The notes under the pieces were generated by a model that ran no database searches, was not told the DNA's origin, and worked only from the letters and a program-made list of their open reading frames with translations. A stretch of DNA of 64,000 bases, taken from contig NZ_OY782755.1 in the NCBI RefSeq assembly GCF_963678165.1, positions 3,477,996 to 3,541,995 of the forward strand. Reading direction: 5' to 3'. Positions 47,463-56,520 of this stretch are shown here, piece by piece. The position numbers and the translations under genes are program-made. Within the stretch, counting starts at the first letter, position 1. Each line of letters begins with the position of its first letter. This DNA is from an uncultured Acetobacteroides sp. (GTDB lineage: Bacteria; Bacteroidota; Bacteroidia; Bacteroidales; ZOR0009).

Positions 47463-47534
47463 TTGCCAAATATTTTAGCAAGTAATTTGCATAACGTCCC
47501 ATAAATATTATACATTTGCCAATACTATTAGCAA
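47463..47534 (+). promoter_or_regulatory. Twin 19-bp operators around the promoter of the repair pair
   Basis: Operator 1 TTGCCAAATATTTTAGCAA (47463-47481) and operator 2 TTGCCAATACTATTAGCAA (47516-47534) are near-identical dyads of the form TTGCYAA...TTRGCAA. Their centres are 53 bases apart, about five helical turns. The promoter lies between and under them: TTG at 47487-47489, TACATTTG at 47511-47518 with a 21-base spacer. A third partial dyad GCAAGTAATTTGC is at 47478-47490. Bound S24 repressor would cover both ends. Confidence 0.75.
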
Positions 47535-47551
47535 TCAAAACAGCAATCGCT

Positions 47552-48796
47552 ATGGATTTGGCTAAAAAAATAGGCATTTTGGCCAACGCGGCCAAGTATG
47601 ATGTATCGTGCGCTACCAGCGGAAGCAAGCGCAAGAACACATCCGGAGGATTGGGTAACGCCCTATCGGCAGGGATTTGCCACAGCTTTGCCGACGACGG
47701 CCGATGCATTTCGCTTTTAAAGGTGCTCTTCACCAACCAGTGCATCTACGACTGCGCCTACTGCATCAACCGCCGCTCGAACGATGTTCCCCGCGCCGCA
47801 TTTACTGTCGACGAGCTGGTAGATCTCACCATAAGCTTCTACCGCCGCAACTATATCGAGGGGCTATTCCTTAGTTCCGGCATTGTCGTGTCTGCCGATC
47901 ATACGATGGAGAGGCTGGTTAACATAGCCAAGAAATTACGTAACGAGCATGGCTTTAACGGCTACATACATATCAAAGCTATCCCTGGAGCATCGCAGGA
48001 GCTGCTCAACGAGGCGGGATTGTACGCCGACCGTATGAGCGTAAACATCGAAATCCCTACCGATAGCGGGCTAAAGTATCTCGCCCCCGAAAAGGATCAT
48101 GCCAGCATCATCCATCCCATGCTATACATAAAGGATAGGATAGTTTCCAACAAGGAGGAGCGCCGCGTGTTCCGAAAAGCGCCACTCTACACGCCCGGAG
48201 GGCAAAGTACGCAGATGATTGTTGGAGCAACCAACGAGAGCGACTCAGACATTCTGCATCTAGCCTCAGGCCTATATAAAGGAGCCAACCTGAAGCGCGT
48301 ATACTACTCAGGATACCTACCAACCAACGCCTACGACAAGCGGCTGCCGGCAGTTTCGGCGCCACCCCTCAAGCGCGAGAACCGACTTTACCAAGCCGAC
48401 TGGCTACTGCGCTTCTACCATTTCAATGTTGATGAATTGGTGGATACGCTTAACCCCAACCTCGACCTAGAACTCGACCCTAAGGCCGCCTACGCCATCC
48501 GCCACCCCGAAATCTTCCCTATCGACGTTAATCGGGCAGATTACGAGATGCTGCTTCGTGTTCCCGGCATTGGGGTTCGCTCGGCTAAGCTAATAGTGGA
48601 GGCACGGCGCTACCGCCGCCTCGACAGCGACAACCTTCGTCGAATTGGCGTCGTAATGCGCAGGGCGAAATACTTCCTAACCTGCAACGAGCTGCCAAGT
48701 AAGGCAATCCTCAGCGACTACCAGCCTGGCACGCTAAAGTCGCTCATCATCCGCGACGCAGCAATTGCAAAACCACAGCAGCTATCACTCTTTTAG
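47552..48796 (+). CDS. Putative DNA modification/repair radical SAM protein with helix-hairpin-helix
   Basis: A 414-residue protein starting at 47552 (MDLAKKIGILANAAKYD). The radical SAM cluster is CIYDCAYC (Cys 64, 68, 71); conserved SSGI and IPTDSGLKYLAPEK follow. Near residues 322-350 it has a DNA-binding helix-hairpin-helix (LLRVPGIGVRSAKLIV). This is the family annotated as putative DNA modification/repair radical SAM protein. It is four bases upstream of a DUF4130 gene, its usual partner. The frame from 47516 starts inside operator 2 and was rejected. Confidence 0.9.
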   Translation: MDLAKKIGILANAAKYDVSCATSGSKRKNTSGGLGNALSAGICHSFADDGRCISLLKVLFTNQCIYDCAYCINRRSNDVPRAAFTVDELVDLTISFYRRNYIEGLFLSSGIVVSADHTMERLVNIAKKLRNEHGFNGYIHIKAIPGASQELLNEAGLYADRMSVNIEIPTDSGLKYLAPEKDHASIIHPMLYIKDRIVSNKEERRVFRKAPLYTPGGQSTQMIVGATNESDSDILHLASGLYKGANLKRVYYSGYLPTNAYDKRLPAVSAPPLKRENRLYQADWLLRFYHFNVDELVDTLNPNLDLELDPKAAYAIRHPEIFPIDVNRADYEMLLRVPGIGVRSAKLIVEARRYRRLDSDNLRRIGVVMRRAKYFLTCNELPSKAILSDYQPGTLKSLIIRDAAIAKPQQLSLF

Positions 48797-48799
48797 CCC

Positions 48800-49588
48800 A
48801 TGCTACCTGCAACCTCCGATAAAAATAACGTCGCTGTAATCTACGATGGCACCTTCGAAGGCTTCCTATCTGCCGTTTTCGACATCTACGAGCAGAAGCT
48901 ATCGCCAGTAACCATCACCACCGACACGCAATCGATGCTTTTCGGTCGTCAGGTTGTATTAGCAAAGGACGAATACAAGGGTGAACGCGTATTTAACGGC
49001 ATCTGCAGGTACGGAGGCATGCCCACCTGCGACATGCTCTACCATGCCTTCACCTCAAACGCACCAATGATGGAGATGGATCTGTTTCGTTACCTGCAGC
49101 TGCTATTCAGGCTTAAGCGCGATGTCTCGGGGATGATGGGCGAGAGCTACATCCTCCGCGTGAGGCAGCTGCAGCGCAAGGTAACCCGCGAGGCCCATCG
49201 CATGCTGATGTTTATCCGCTTCGAACAATCGAAGGATGGCACCTACTTTGCCCCCATTGCTCCACAGTACGACGTTCTCAAGATAATAGTTTCCCACTTT
49301 AAGAACCGCTTCACCGACCAGACCTGGGTAATCTACGATACAGCCAGAAGCTATGGGGTACATTTTAACGGCAAGGATGTTGCGCTTATCACCATCGACG
49401 AGCCAACCTTCAACATCGAAAACGGCAGGCTAGCACCATCAATGGTCTCCGAAAGCGAGATGGAGTACCAGCGCCTATGGCAGGTTTTCTTCAAGGAGAT
49501 TGCCATAAAGGAGCGAAAGAACATGAAGCTACAGCAAAACTTCATGCCCAAGCGATTTTGGAAGTACCTCACCGAGAAGAGACAGTAA
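48800..49588 (+). CDS. DUF4130 DNA-metabolism protein, partner of the radical SAM gene
   Basis: A 262-residue protein: IYDGTFEGFLSAVFDIYEQK start, REAHRMLMFIRFEQSKDGTY and APQYDVLKIIVSHFKNRFTD in the middle, WVIYDTARSYGVHFNGKDV after. DUF4130 is found either fused to UdgX-type uracil-DNA glycosylases or, as here, as a stand-alone gene next to the radical SAM/HhH protein. The pair is believed to act in DNA repair; the reaction is not known to me. Its operon is probably controlled by the S24 repressor. Confidence 0.88.
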   Translation: MLPATSDKNNVAVIYDGTFEGFLSAVFDIYEQKLSPVTITTDTQSMLFGRQVVLAKDEYKGERVFNGICRYGGMPTCDMLYHAFTSNAPMMEMDLFRYLQLLFRLKRDVSGMMGESYILRVRQLQRKVTREAHRMLMFIRFEQSKDGTYFAPIAPQYDVLKIIVSHFKNRFTDQTWVIYDTARSYGVHFNGKDVALITIDEPTFNIENGRLAPSMVSESEMEYQRLWQVFFKEIAIKERKNMKLQQNFMPKRFWKYLTEKRQ

Positions 49589-49726
49589 ACCAAGGTTAAT
49601 CTATACTTAGATACCTGAAAAGATAGGCAGGTACCGCAACGCACACCGCCACACACGCCACTAAATTTCAATCCATTAGAAATTAATCCAACCGGTACGC
49701 CGACAAAATTAATCCATAAATGGGGC

Positions 49727-49734
49727 TATATTTG
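49727..49734 (+). promoter_or_regulatory. -7 box of the TRIC-family gene
   Basis: TATATTTG, 19 bases before the ATG at 49753 and downstream of the alternative ATG at 49720. Confidence 0.6.
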
Positions 49735-49752
49735 CGCTTCAAATCATCGGAC

Positions 49753-50367
49753 ATGAACTTTTTTAGCCTACTCGACCTTATTGGAACATTCGTATTTGCC
49801 ATAAGTGGAACCATTGCTGCCGGAGAAAAGCGCCTCGATCTTTTTGGCGCCGCATTCATTGGTTTTGCCACAGCAATAGGGGGCGGAACGCTACGTGACA
49901 TGATGATTGGCATTACTCCTGTAAGCTGGACCTCGTCAATGGCATACGTATACGCCATAGTGCTTGCCGTTGCCCTCACATTCGTGCTAAAAGAGCAAAT
50001 ATTCCGCTTCCGCAGAACCATTTTTCTATTCGACACCATAGGAATTGGCGTTTTCACCATTATTGGAGTTGAAAAAGCTTTAGAAAACGGCATCAACACA
50101 ACTGTAGCCATCATTATGGGAATCCTAACGGCGGTTGCCGGTGGAGTTATTCGCGATACGCTTAACAACGAGGTTCCTCAGATCTTTAAGAAGGAGATTT
50201 ACGCCACAGCCTGCTTTATTGGCGCCATTGTATACATACTTTTAAAGCGAATTGGCGTTCAAGCAGAGACCAACCAGATTACCACTATCCTTATAATTAT
50301 TGGAATACGAGTTATATCCGTTAAGCAGCAGTTTGGTCTGCCAAGAATCGACTTCAAAGCCCAGTAA
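49753..50367 (+). CDS. Trimeric intracellular cation channel family (YicG/UPF0126) protein
   Basis: A 204-residue membrane protein with about seven helices in two UPF0126 repeats: FSLLDLIGTFVFAISGTIAA and GFATAIGGGTLRDMMIG in the first, DTIGIGVFTIIGVEKAL and TAVAGGVIRDTLNNEVP in the second. Prokaryotic homologues form cation channels or, in some reports, glycine-related transporters. The ATG at 49753 is chosen because a -7 box at 49727-49734 lies downstream of the ATG at 49720. Confidence 0.87.
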   Translation: MNFFSLLDLIGTFVFAISGTIAAGEKRLDLFGAAFIGFATAIGGGTLRDMMIGITPVSWTSSMAYVYAIVLAVALTFVLKEQIFRFRRTIFLFDTIGIGVFTIIGVEKALENGINTTVAIIMGILTAVAGGVIRDTLNNEVPQIFKKEIYATACFIGAIVYILLKRIGVQAETNQITTILIIIGIRVISVKQQFGLPRIDFKAQ

Positions 50368-50466
50368 ACCAGCGATTGTAACCCTCTATTTATATTAAAA
50401 GCGTATAAACAATACGCATTTTTATTCCCTGCATAGGCTGACAGGCAGCTTTACAGCCTTAGTTGT

Positions 50467-50866
50467 TTATTGTTGGATAAAAGAATGCAACATTCCGAAG
50501 CCATAATAGCTGCAATGCTCAACATATTCAACGACTACACCGCCACAATGCTTTACAGTCATATTAAAACAAACTGGCACCGGCTGGATGTCTCGTAGAA
50601 TGGTTGCACTATTACCAATCAAAAAGTCCCGATATTCAACAATGGAATCAACAAGAGCTGTTGCTGTAGTGTTTTTGAATGGTGCCAACGCGTTATCGGC
50701 ACCTGCGATTATAAGAAGATTACCTATCCGCGCTATTTCTGGTTCTGCCTGCTCATACTCGAATCTAGAGTCACACTTTTCATCGATCAGCTTTTCGTAG
50801 AAACCAATGGCAGTATCAATATCATTAACATATACCCTTGTTAGGGATCTTCCTAACCTTCATCAT
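50467..50866 (-). pseudogene. VOC (glyoxalase/bleomycin resistance) family gene with a frameshift near its start
   Basis: Reading the minus strand from about 50850 gives a good VOC-fold chain: LTRVYVNDIDTAIGFYEKL, IARIGNLLIIAG, PVPVCFNMTVKHCGG and VVVEYVEH. No ATG, GTG or TTG starts this frame close enough: the codon before it is a stop (TGA). One frame over, ATGATGAAGGTTAGG (from 50866) encodes MMKVR, the natural VOC start, and runs into stop after eight more codons. Removing one base near 50848-50851 joins the two into a protein of about 132 residues. It is either a fresh pseudogene or a sequencing error. Confidence 0.7.
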
Positions 50867-51048
50867 TCAAAACTTTGAAGCCATAGCGTCATCTCTGTGC
50901 TATTAGCAGGTTTTTGATGAAAGATTTTGCGAACACCTGCGCATTTACACTAAACCCAACCATTACAAGTACGGTTGGGTATAAATAAAAAAAAGCGCGT
51001 AGGATCACCCTAGGCGCTTCTAAAGTATTAAAACCACTCTTAAGTATA

Positions 51049-51081
51049 AACAAAAAAACCTCTTAAAGAACAGAGGCTTTC
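51049..51081 (-). terminator. Terminator of the tRNA-Ser/Pro cluster
   Basis: On the minus strand GCCTCTG / AAGAGGT form a stem followed by a T run; it lies directly 3' of the second tRNA-Pro. Confidence 0.75.
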
Positions 51082-51082
51082 G

Positions 51083-51157
51083 TCGGGGTGGCAGGATTCG
51101 AACCTGCGACCTCCTGCTCCCAAAGCAGGCGCGATGACCGGACTACGCTACACCCCG
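51083..51157 (-). tRNA. trnP: tRNA-Pro (TGG), distal copy
   Basis: A 75-base cloverleaf with acceptor CGGGGTG / CACCCCG, anticodon stem CCTGC / GCAGG and loop TTTGGGA (anticodon TGG), T loop TTCGAAT. CCA is not encoded. Identical to the copy at 51200-51274. Confidence 0.95.
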
Positions 51158-51199
51158 TTGTTCTTATTTATAGACAAGCAACGACTTGTCTCCGGTTTG

Positions 51200-51274
51200 T
51201 CGGGGTGGCAGGATTCGAACCTGCGACCTCCTGCTCCCAAAGCAGGCGCGATGACCGGACTACGCTACACCCCG
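51200..51274 (-). tRNA. trnP: tRNA-Pro (TGG), proximal copy
   Basis: Identical in sequence to the copy 117 bases downstream; the 42 bases between contain the hairpin GACAAG / CTTGTC, a possible processing signal. Confidence 0.95.
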
Positions 51275-51283
51275 TTGCACTTG

Positions 51284-51370
51284 CGGTGAGGGGGGGATTC
51301 GAACCCCCGGTACGGTAACCCGTACGTCAGTTTAGCAAACTGGTGGTTTCAGCCACTCACCCACCTCACC
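51284..51370 (-). tRNA. trnS: tRNA-Ser (GCT)
   Basis: An 87-base class II tRNA: acceptor GGTGAGG / CCTCACC, anticodon loop TTGCTAA (anticodon GCT) and a long variable arm GTACGG / CCGTAC. CCA is not encoded. It is the first of three tRNAs on the minus strand. Confidence 0.93.
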
Positions 51371-51490
51371 GTGATTGCGATGCAAATATAAGGATAATTG
51401 CTAAGTTGCCAAACATTATTCTAACATTTTCCCAATGAAATCAAGGTCTCGCAAGGGATATACAACCCTTTCTAGCCCTATACACCCTGA

Positions 51491-51534
51491 AAATTAAAGG
51501 GGTTATTGCTCCAGCAACAACCCCTTTAATTTTT
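51491..51534 (-). terminator. Terminator after clpS
   Basis: Long stem AAATTAAAGGGGTT / AACCCCTTTAATTT with inner TTGCT / AGCAA; T runs on both strands. Confidence 0.9.
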
Positions 51535-51547
51535 ATGAATTCAAATA

Positions 51548-51829
51548 TTAGGCATCAATAGTGGCGCTAAGCCCCCGTGTTGCCAAGCCTGACTGCATTG
51601 CTTCGAGGTACGAGTACTCGCCATGCTTAATATCGCACTTGCCTTTTAGGTGAGCAATAAGCGCACATTGCTCAGCCTGCTCGGCGGTATGCTCGCACAC
51701 ATCTACCAACGACTCTATGACGTGCTCAAACAGGTTAACATCATCATTAAAGAGGATGAGCGAATAGCTTGCCGATTCCAACTCTTCAATGTCACCACCT
51801 AAATCTGGTAAAATCTTCTCTAAACTCAT
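51548..51829 (-). CDS. clpS: ClpS-like adaptor protein
   Basis: A 93-residue protein of the ClpS family: YSLILFNDDVNLFEHVIESL, then EQAEQCALIAHLKGKCDI and a final RGLSATID. ClpS delivers N-degron substrates to ClpAP. The NDDVN and the EQAE-CALIAH segments match those that bind the N-degron and the Clp ATPase. The gene lies nine bases after a large TPR/SPOR gene on the same strand, so the two are likely cotranscribed. Confidence 0.88.
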   Translation of the reverse strand: MSLEKILPDLGGDIEELESASYSLILFNDDVNLFEHVIESLVDVCEHTAEQAEQCALIAHLKGKCDIKHGEYSYLEAMQSGLATRGLSATIDA

Positions 51830-51837
51830 TGCTGCTA

Positions 51838-54570
51838 CTATTGCCCGTTAGGGTTTAACTCAATCTTTGTAACAAAAGCCTCGACAACCCCCTCCGAAAC
51901 TAGCTTGTTCTTTAATGGAATTGCCTGCTCAAATGTATTAAAATTTCCGATGCTGTAGCTGACAAGCCCATCAGCCATTGGCGATTTTATCACTTCTTTA
52001 TCAGACAATAACTTTTCTACTATATCCCTGATATTCTTTGGCATCTCACCAGCAAAAGTCCCAACGACTACCCTAAACATTGCAGTTGGAGCTACCGAAA
52101 CGCCCTTTGTATCCGTTACCTTTCGTGCCTCGATGGTTTTAGCCTTCGCTAATGGAATTACCTTTTTATCGGCAAAGGCAACGATAAAGGCATCCTTAAA
52201 GCCATTCTCCTTTACCTGGATGATTCGACTCTGAGCGCTGGCGTAGCTGTTGAAGATGCCTGCAAACACCCGTTTTCCTCCGCCTACCACCTCGTAGAAC
52301 ATTGGTGAGAACTTGAAGAGCGAATAGTTGAGCTCCTGCGAAAACAATCCTAGCTGAAAGGAGTACACCACGCCAAGTGGAAGTGATTTAATTGCAGGCA
52401 TTGGATTTTGCTGGCTATACGATGCGGTGGTATTTACGGCAAACTCCCCGCTATTGGTTGGTGCCGAAAAGACGATATCCTGAATCTCCACGTTGTCGCG
52501 CTTTACGTTACCGAAGTTCGAGGTTGCATTTCCTGCTGGAACAACATCCGATGGCACAACCTCCTTAGATGGATTTAGCGCAGCAAGCAACGAATCGGAT
52601 ATAACCTTCTCGTTGGCAACGTGGGCGAGGTATAGGCTAAGCTGGTTGAGCGACTTCTGCTCATCTATAAATGCCGTAGCCACCTTTTGGTAGTCGCTAT
52701 AGGTATCGCCACCTGCAGCTGCTTTGCTTCGAAAATCCTTTGCATGCAGGTACAATCGCTGTGCGCCTTGCAGCAAGGAGGAGTCTTCGGCGACAGCACC
52801 TTGTACTGCTTTGGCCACCTCGCTCATTACATCGAAGTAGGCTGTATAAAACGGAGACCAGCTGCTGTTCAACCTCTTTACAGCAGGGGCAGCGCTTTGC
52901 TCAAACTCGCTTATCTTTTCCTTAACCTTTGCCTTCTCCGTTGAATCGGACGCTGCCGCTAGTATTTGCTGCAGATCCTGAATCTGCACTCCAATGGACG
53001 ATAGGCTGTCGACGAGCAGCATTGCTGGCCTCATTCTTAACGGCGAAGCAGCTAACTTTTCGAGCAAAGGGGTTGTGAAGTAATCGGCAAGCTTACCGTT
53101 CTGAGCAAACCACTCGTTTACAACAACAGGCTGCTTTTCGGGCACCTCAACATCCGGCTTCACCTTTCCATTTAGGTAGTCCTTCTCCAAAGCGCTTGCC
53201 TGGTTGAGCAGCTGCTCGTGAATGGTTCCCAACTCCAGCAGCTTATTCTCGTTGAAGACAATCAGCCGCTCTACGTCCTTACGGGTTGAATCGGGCATAT
53301 CAGCCCAAACAGCCCTTAGACGCTCCATCTTCTTTGAGGTAGAATCGGTAAGCGCCTCGTTGTTTGCCAGCGCAGACCTAATCTTTCGGTACTCGGGAAG
53401 CGATGCCACACCTTCGGTAGCACCTGCAGCTGCATCTTTCTGCTGCTTAACGGCAGCAGTATCCGCTGCGGGCTCAGCCTTCTTCTCCAGCGCCTGCATG
53501 GCGTAGGCGGTTTCCGAAGAGACCTCTACCCGAATGGTGTTATCGACCCCATCAACCTTAAAAACTGCCACCTCGTTCTCGTTCTTCACCCCTCGCTTAG
53601 ATGCAAAGCAGGCGGTTTTGCCATCCTGACTTGGCACAAAGAGGTAGTCGTCGTAGGGGCTGTTGATGGGGAAGCCCATGTTTTCGGGAGTGCTCCACTC
53701 CTTCTTATCCGCATTGTAGGTTGCTCGGTATATGTCGTACCCGCCGAGGCTGTAGAGCCCCTTCGAGGCGAAGTAAAGCGTGCTGTTATCGGGGCACATG
53801 TAGGCGTAGTCCTCGTCGAAGGGCGAGTTGATGGTGCTAGGAAGCCGTTGTGGCCGGCTCCACGTCCGCTCGTCGACCTTTTGTATGAAGTAGAGATCCT
53901 TGCTGCCTGTCTCGTTCTGTCCGTAGCTGGCGTACACCGAGATATCGCCAACCGCTCCTCCCTCGACATGCGAGAACATGAGCGAGTTCAGCCCCTTTTT
54001 CCCATCAGCAACCGTTTTTAGATCGGCAGGTATTTCGCCAAAGCCTGAGTTCAGGGGGTAGGTGTCGTAAGTTTTGTAGAAGTCGGCAGCGCCAACCAGA
54101 GCCTTGGCAACGGGCGACACCTTGGCGCTGTAGCGGAGCAGGTTTTGTCCGTTGGATGCCGCGCTTGCCGCCAGCTCGAGCGCTATGGTAGAGACATCGG
54201 GCGATCCGCCATTTACCATAAAGCGCTTGTAGTAGCTCAGCGACTCGTCGAACCGGTACAGGTAGCGGCACACCTCGCCGAGGTAGTAGTACACCTTGTT
54301 GGGCACCTCCTTGGTTGACGCCACCTTCAGGTACCTATACGCCGCATTCAGGTCCTCTTCGGAAAGGAAGTAGCAAACCCCAAGGCGGTAGTTGTAGGTG
54401 GGATCCTCGCTGTAGCGCTCGAGCAGCTGGGTGTACGCAGGGATGGCCTCGCGGTACTTCCCCGCCACAAAAAGCTGGTTGGCGGCATCCGAGGAGACCT
54501 GCTGCGCCGAGGCGCTGGCGAAGCTCATCAGCAGAATTGACACCGTAAGTAGTAATCGATGGGTGCGCAT
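51838..54570 (-). CDS. Large secreted TPR-PD40-SPOR-like protein
   Basis: A 910-residue protein. The start at 54570 (MRTHRLLLTVSILLMSFASA) gives a proper signal peptide ending SASAQ. TPR-like repeats span about residues 25-130, a WD40-like PD40 propeller about 200-350 (EDYAYMCPDNSTLYFASKG, DDYLFVPSQDGKTACFASK), a long helical part 380-690 and two SPOR-like segments near the end (LGVVYSFQLGLFSQ, FRVVVGTFAGE). SPOR domains bind denuded peptidoglycan. The TPR-PD40 start recalls the T9SS protein PorE, but the OmpA domain is absent. Role unknown; likely cell wall or periplasm. Confidence 0.85.
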   Translation of the reverse strand: MRTHRLLLTVSILLMSFASASAQQVSSDAANQLFVAGKYREAIPAYTQLLERYSEDPTYNYRLGVCYFLSEEDLNAAYRYLKVASTKEVPNKVYYYLGEVCRYLYRFDESLSYYKRFMVNGGSPDVSTIALELAASAASNGQNLLRYSAKVSPVAKALVGAADFYKTYDTYPLNSGFGEIPADLKTVADGKKGLNSLMFSHVEGGAVGDISVYASYGQNETGSKDLYFIQKVDERTWSRPQRLPSTINSPFDEDYAYMCPDNSTLYFASKGLYSLGGYDIYRATYNADKKEWSTPENMGFPINSPYDDYLFVPSQDGKTACFASKRGVKNENEVAVFKVDGVDNTIRVEVSSETAYAMQALEKKAEPAADTAAVKQQKDAAAGATEGVASLPEYRKIRSALANNEALTDSTSKKMERLRAVWADMPDSTRKDVERLIVFNENKLLELGTIHEQLLNQASALEKDYLNGKVKPDVEVPEKQPVVVNEWFAQNGKLADYFTTPLLEKLAASPLRMRPAMLLVDSLSSIGVQIQDLQQILAAASDSTEKAKVKEKISEFEQSAAPAVKRLNSSWSPFYTAYFDVMSEVAKAVQGAVAEDSSLLQGAQRLYLHAKDFRSKAAAGGDTYSDYQKVATAFIDEQKSLNQLSLYLAHVANEKVISDSLLAALNPSKEVVPSDVVPAGNATSNFGNVKRDNVEIQDIVFSAPTNSGEFAVNTTASYSQQNPMPAIKSLPLGVVYSFQLGLFSQELNYSLFKFSPMFYEVVGGGKRVFAGIFNSYASAQSRIIQVKENGFKDAFIVAFADKKVIPLAKAKTIEARKVTDTKGVSVAPTAMFRVVVGTFAGEMPKNIRDIVEKLLSDKEVIKSPMADGLVSYSIGNFNTFEQAIPLKNKLVSEGVVEAFVTKIELNPNGQ

Positions 54571-54941
54571 GGCTTTAACTAATTTGATATTGCTAAGGTA
54601 ACGAATCAATTGGTTTTAACAATTTGATGGGTGCTGGATTTTACCTGTTTTACCCTTAGAGATGCCATCGTAACCTTTAGGCTAAGGATAGTTTTACGTT
54701 TGATGCTGACAGAAAACCCACCCCTGCCCTCCCGCCTAAGCGGGAGGATAAACAGATTCAATCATGCACAGGTACTTGCTATTAATCCGTTTCTTTCGAA
54801 ATAGTTTTTGGTACAATTCTTAGCCTCGGCGATGAGAGATGCCCTTGCAGCATTCGCCAGCGCCATCATGCCAAACAAAATTATGAACACCCCTCGATAT
54901 CTCAGATTTTTTAGTAGCTTTATTGTAAAATTGAACTGATT
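54571..54941. other. Intergenic region with a solo repeat arm
   Basis: 371 bases between divergent genes. It holds a solo arm of dispersed element type 1 at 54714-54770 (ACCCACCCCTGCCCTCCCGC, AGCGGGAGG, ATTCAATCATGCAC). A weak -7 box (TAGCTTTA, 54914-54921) precedes bcp. Nothing else was recognised. Confidence 0.5.
54714..54770. repeat. Solo arm of dispersed element type 1
   Basis: ACCCACCCCTGCCCTCCCGC followed by CTAAGCGGGAGGATAA and GATTCAATCATGCAC matches the right arm of the elements at 43509-43670 and 61194-61355. Confidence 0.65.
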
Positions 54942-55406
54942 ATGGCAACGTTACAGATTGGCGATAAAGCCCCTGATTTTAAGGGCATCGATCAAAACGG
55001 CAAGGCGGTTACCCTTGCCGACTTTGCCGGAAAGCGGCTAATCCTCTACTTCTACCCCAAGGACAGCACCCCCGGCTGCACCGACGAGGCCTGCAGCCTC
55101 CGCGATGGATGGGGCGAGCTCAGGGCGCAGGGATTCGAGGTGCTGGGCGTAAGCGCCGACTCGGAGGCTTCGCACGTCAAGTTCATCGAAAAGCATAGCC
55201 TGCCCTTCAACCTGATTGCCGACACCGAAAAATCGATCCTCGAGGCCTACAACGCCTGGGGCGAAAAGAGCCTATACGGCAAGAAGTACATGGGCATCAT
55301 CCGTAAAACCTACGTGATCGGCGCCAGCGGCATCATCGAAAACATCTTCGAAAAGGTGAAGGTGAAGAGCCATGCCCAGCAAATCTTGGACGCATATAAA
55401 AAATAA
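54942..55406 (+). CDS. bcp: Thioredoxin-dependent thiol peroxidase (BCP/PrxQ)
   Basis: A 154-residue peroxiredoxin. The peroxidatic Cys 46 and resolving Cys 51 are in STPGCTDEACSLR, the C(x4)C spacing of BCP/PrxQ. It reduces hydroperoxides using thioredoxin in the cytosol. It starts well after a divergent gene and is followed after 12 bases by recA, so oxidative defence and DNA repair may share a transcript. Confidence 0.95.
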   Translation: MATLQIGDKAPDFKGIDQNGKAVTLADFAGKRLILYFYPKDSTPGCTDEACSLRDGWGELRAQGFEVLGVSADSEASHVKFIEKHSLPFNLIADTEKSILEAYNAWGEKSLYGKKYMGIIRKTYVIGASGIIENIFEKVKVKSHAQQILDAYKK

Positions 55407-55418
55407 CAAACAGATAGA

Positions 55419-56429
55419 ATGGCCACAGCAAAAGCAGAAATCAACAAGGACAAGCTAAAGGCGCTACAGGCAACGCTCGACAAGATCGAGAAGGACTTTG
55501 GCAAAGGTGCAATTATGAAGATGGGCGACAAGCCTACCATGGACGTGCCCACCATCTCGTCGGGCTCCATCAGCCTAGATGTTGCCCTGGGCATCGGCGG
55601 GTACCCACGCGGCAGGGTTATCGAGATCTACGGCCCAGAATCGTCGGGTAAGACCACGCTGGCCATCCACGCCATTGCCGAGGCGCAAAAGACGGGAGGC
55701 ATTGCCGCCATCATCGATGCCGAGCACGCCTTCGACCGCTTCTACGCCGAGAAACTGGGCGTTGATGTGGAGACGCTGCTGATCTCGCAGCCCGACAACG
55801 GCGAGCAGGCGCTCGAAATTGCCGACCACCTGATCCGCTCGGGTGCCATCGACATCGTGGTGATCGACTCGGTTGCCGCGCTTACCCCCAAGGCCGAAAT
55901 CGAGGGCGACATGGGCGAGAACAAGGTTGGCCTTCAGGCCCGCCTGATGTCGCAGGCGCTGCGCAAGCTCACCGCCACCATCAGCAAGACCAACACCACC
56001 TGCATCTTCATCAACCAGCTGCGCGAGAAGATCGGCGTGATGTTCGGCAACCCCGAAACCACCACCGGCGGTAACGCGCTGAAGTTCTACGCTTCGGTGC
56101 GCATCGATATCCGCAAGAGCACGCAGATTAAGGACGGCGAGGAGGCCACCGGCACCCGCGCCAAGGTGAAGATCATCAAAAATAAGATGGCGCCACCGTT
56201 CCGCAAGGCCGAGTTCGACATCATGTACGGCGAGGGGATCTCGAAGATTGGCGAGATCATCGACCTAGGCGTGGAGTACGAGATCGTGAAAAAGAGCGGC
56301 TCGTGGTTCAGCTACGGCGACACCAAGCTAGGCCAGGGGCGCGATGCCGTGAAGCAGCTGCTGCAGGACAACCCTGAGCTGGCCGAGGAGCTAGAGGGCA
56401 AGATCCGCGAGGCGCTGGCCGCCAAGTAG
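55419..56429 (+). CDS. recA: Recombinase RecA
   Basis: A 336-residue RecA: Walker [12 protein letters not shown], Walker [11 protein letters not shown], the DNA-binding loops [20 protein letters not shown] and [20 protein letters not shown]. RecA pairs homologous DNA and triggers LexA/S24 self-cleavage. It lies 12 bases after bcp. No copy of the 19-bp dyad seen near 47.5 kb was found upstream, so it may not belong to that regulon. The S24 repressor and its target pair are about 6-8 kb away. Confidence 0.97.
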   Translation: MATAKAEINKDKLKALQATLDKIEKDFGKGAIMKMGDKPTMDVPTISSGSISLDVALGIGGYPRGRVIEIYGPESSGKTTLAIHAIAEAQKTGGIAAIIDAEHAFDRFYAEKLGVDVETLLISQPDNGEQALEIADHLIRSGAIDIVVIDSVAALTPKAEIEGDMGENKVGLQARLMSQALRKLTATISKTNTTCIFINQLREKIGVMFGNPETTTGGNALKFYASVRIDIRKSTQIKDGEEATGTRAKVKIIKNKMAPPFRKAEFDIMYGEGISKIGEIIDLGVEYEIVKKSGSWFSYGDTKLGQGRDAVKQLLQDNPELAEELEGKIREALAAK

Positions 56430-56482
56430 GGTCACGGATTGAACGGATTTACGCTGATCTTTTAAAGATCGGAATTGCATAA

Positions 56483-56520
56483 GGGGAGGCTACCTGACAA
56501 CGGGTGGCCTCCCTTCGTTT
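56483..56520 (+). terminator. Terminator after recA
   Basis: Stem GGGAGGCTACC / GGGTGGCCTCCC with T-rich tail. Confidence 0.8.

Noticed and set aside
51838-54570. PorE assignment for the large TPR-PD40 protein
   Set aside because: The TPR and PD40 parts fit, but the C-terminal OmpA domain is missing and two SPOR-like segments are there instead.
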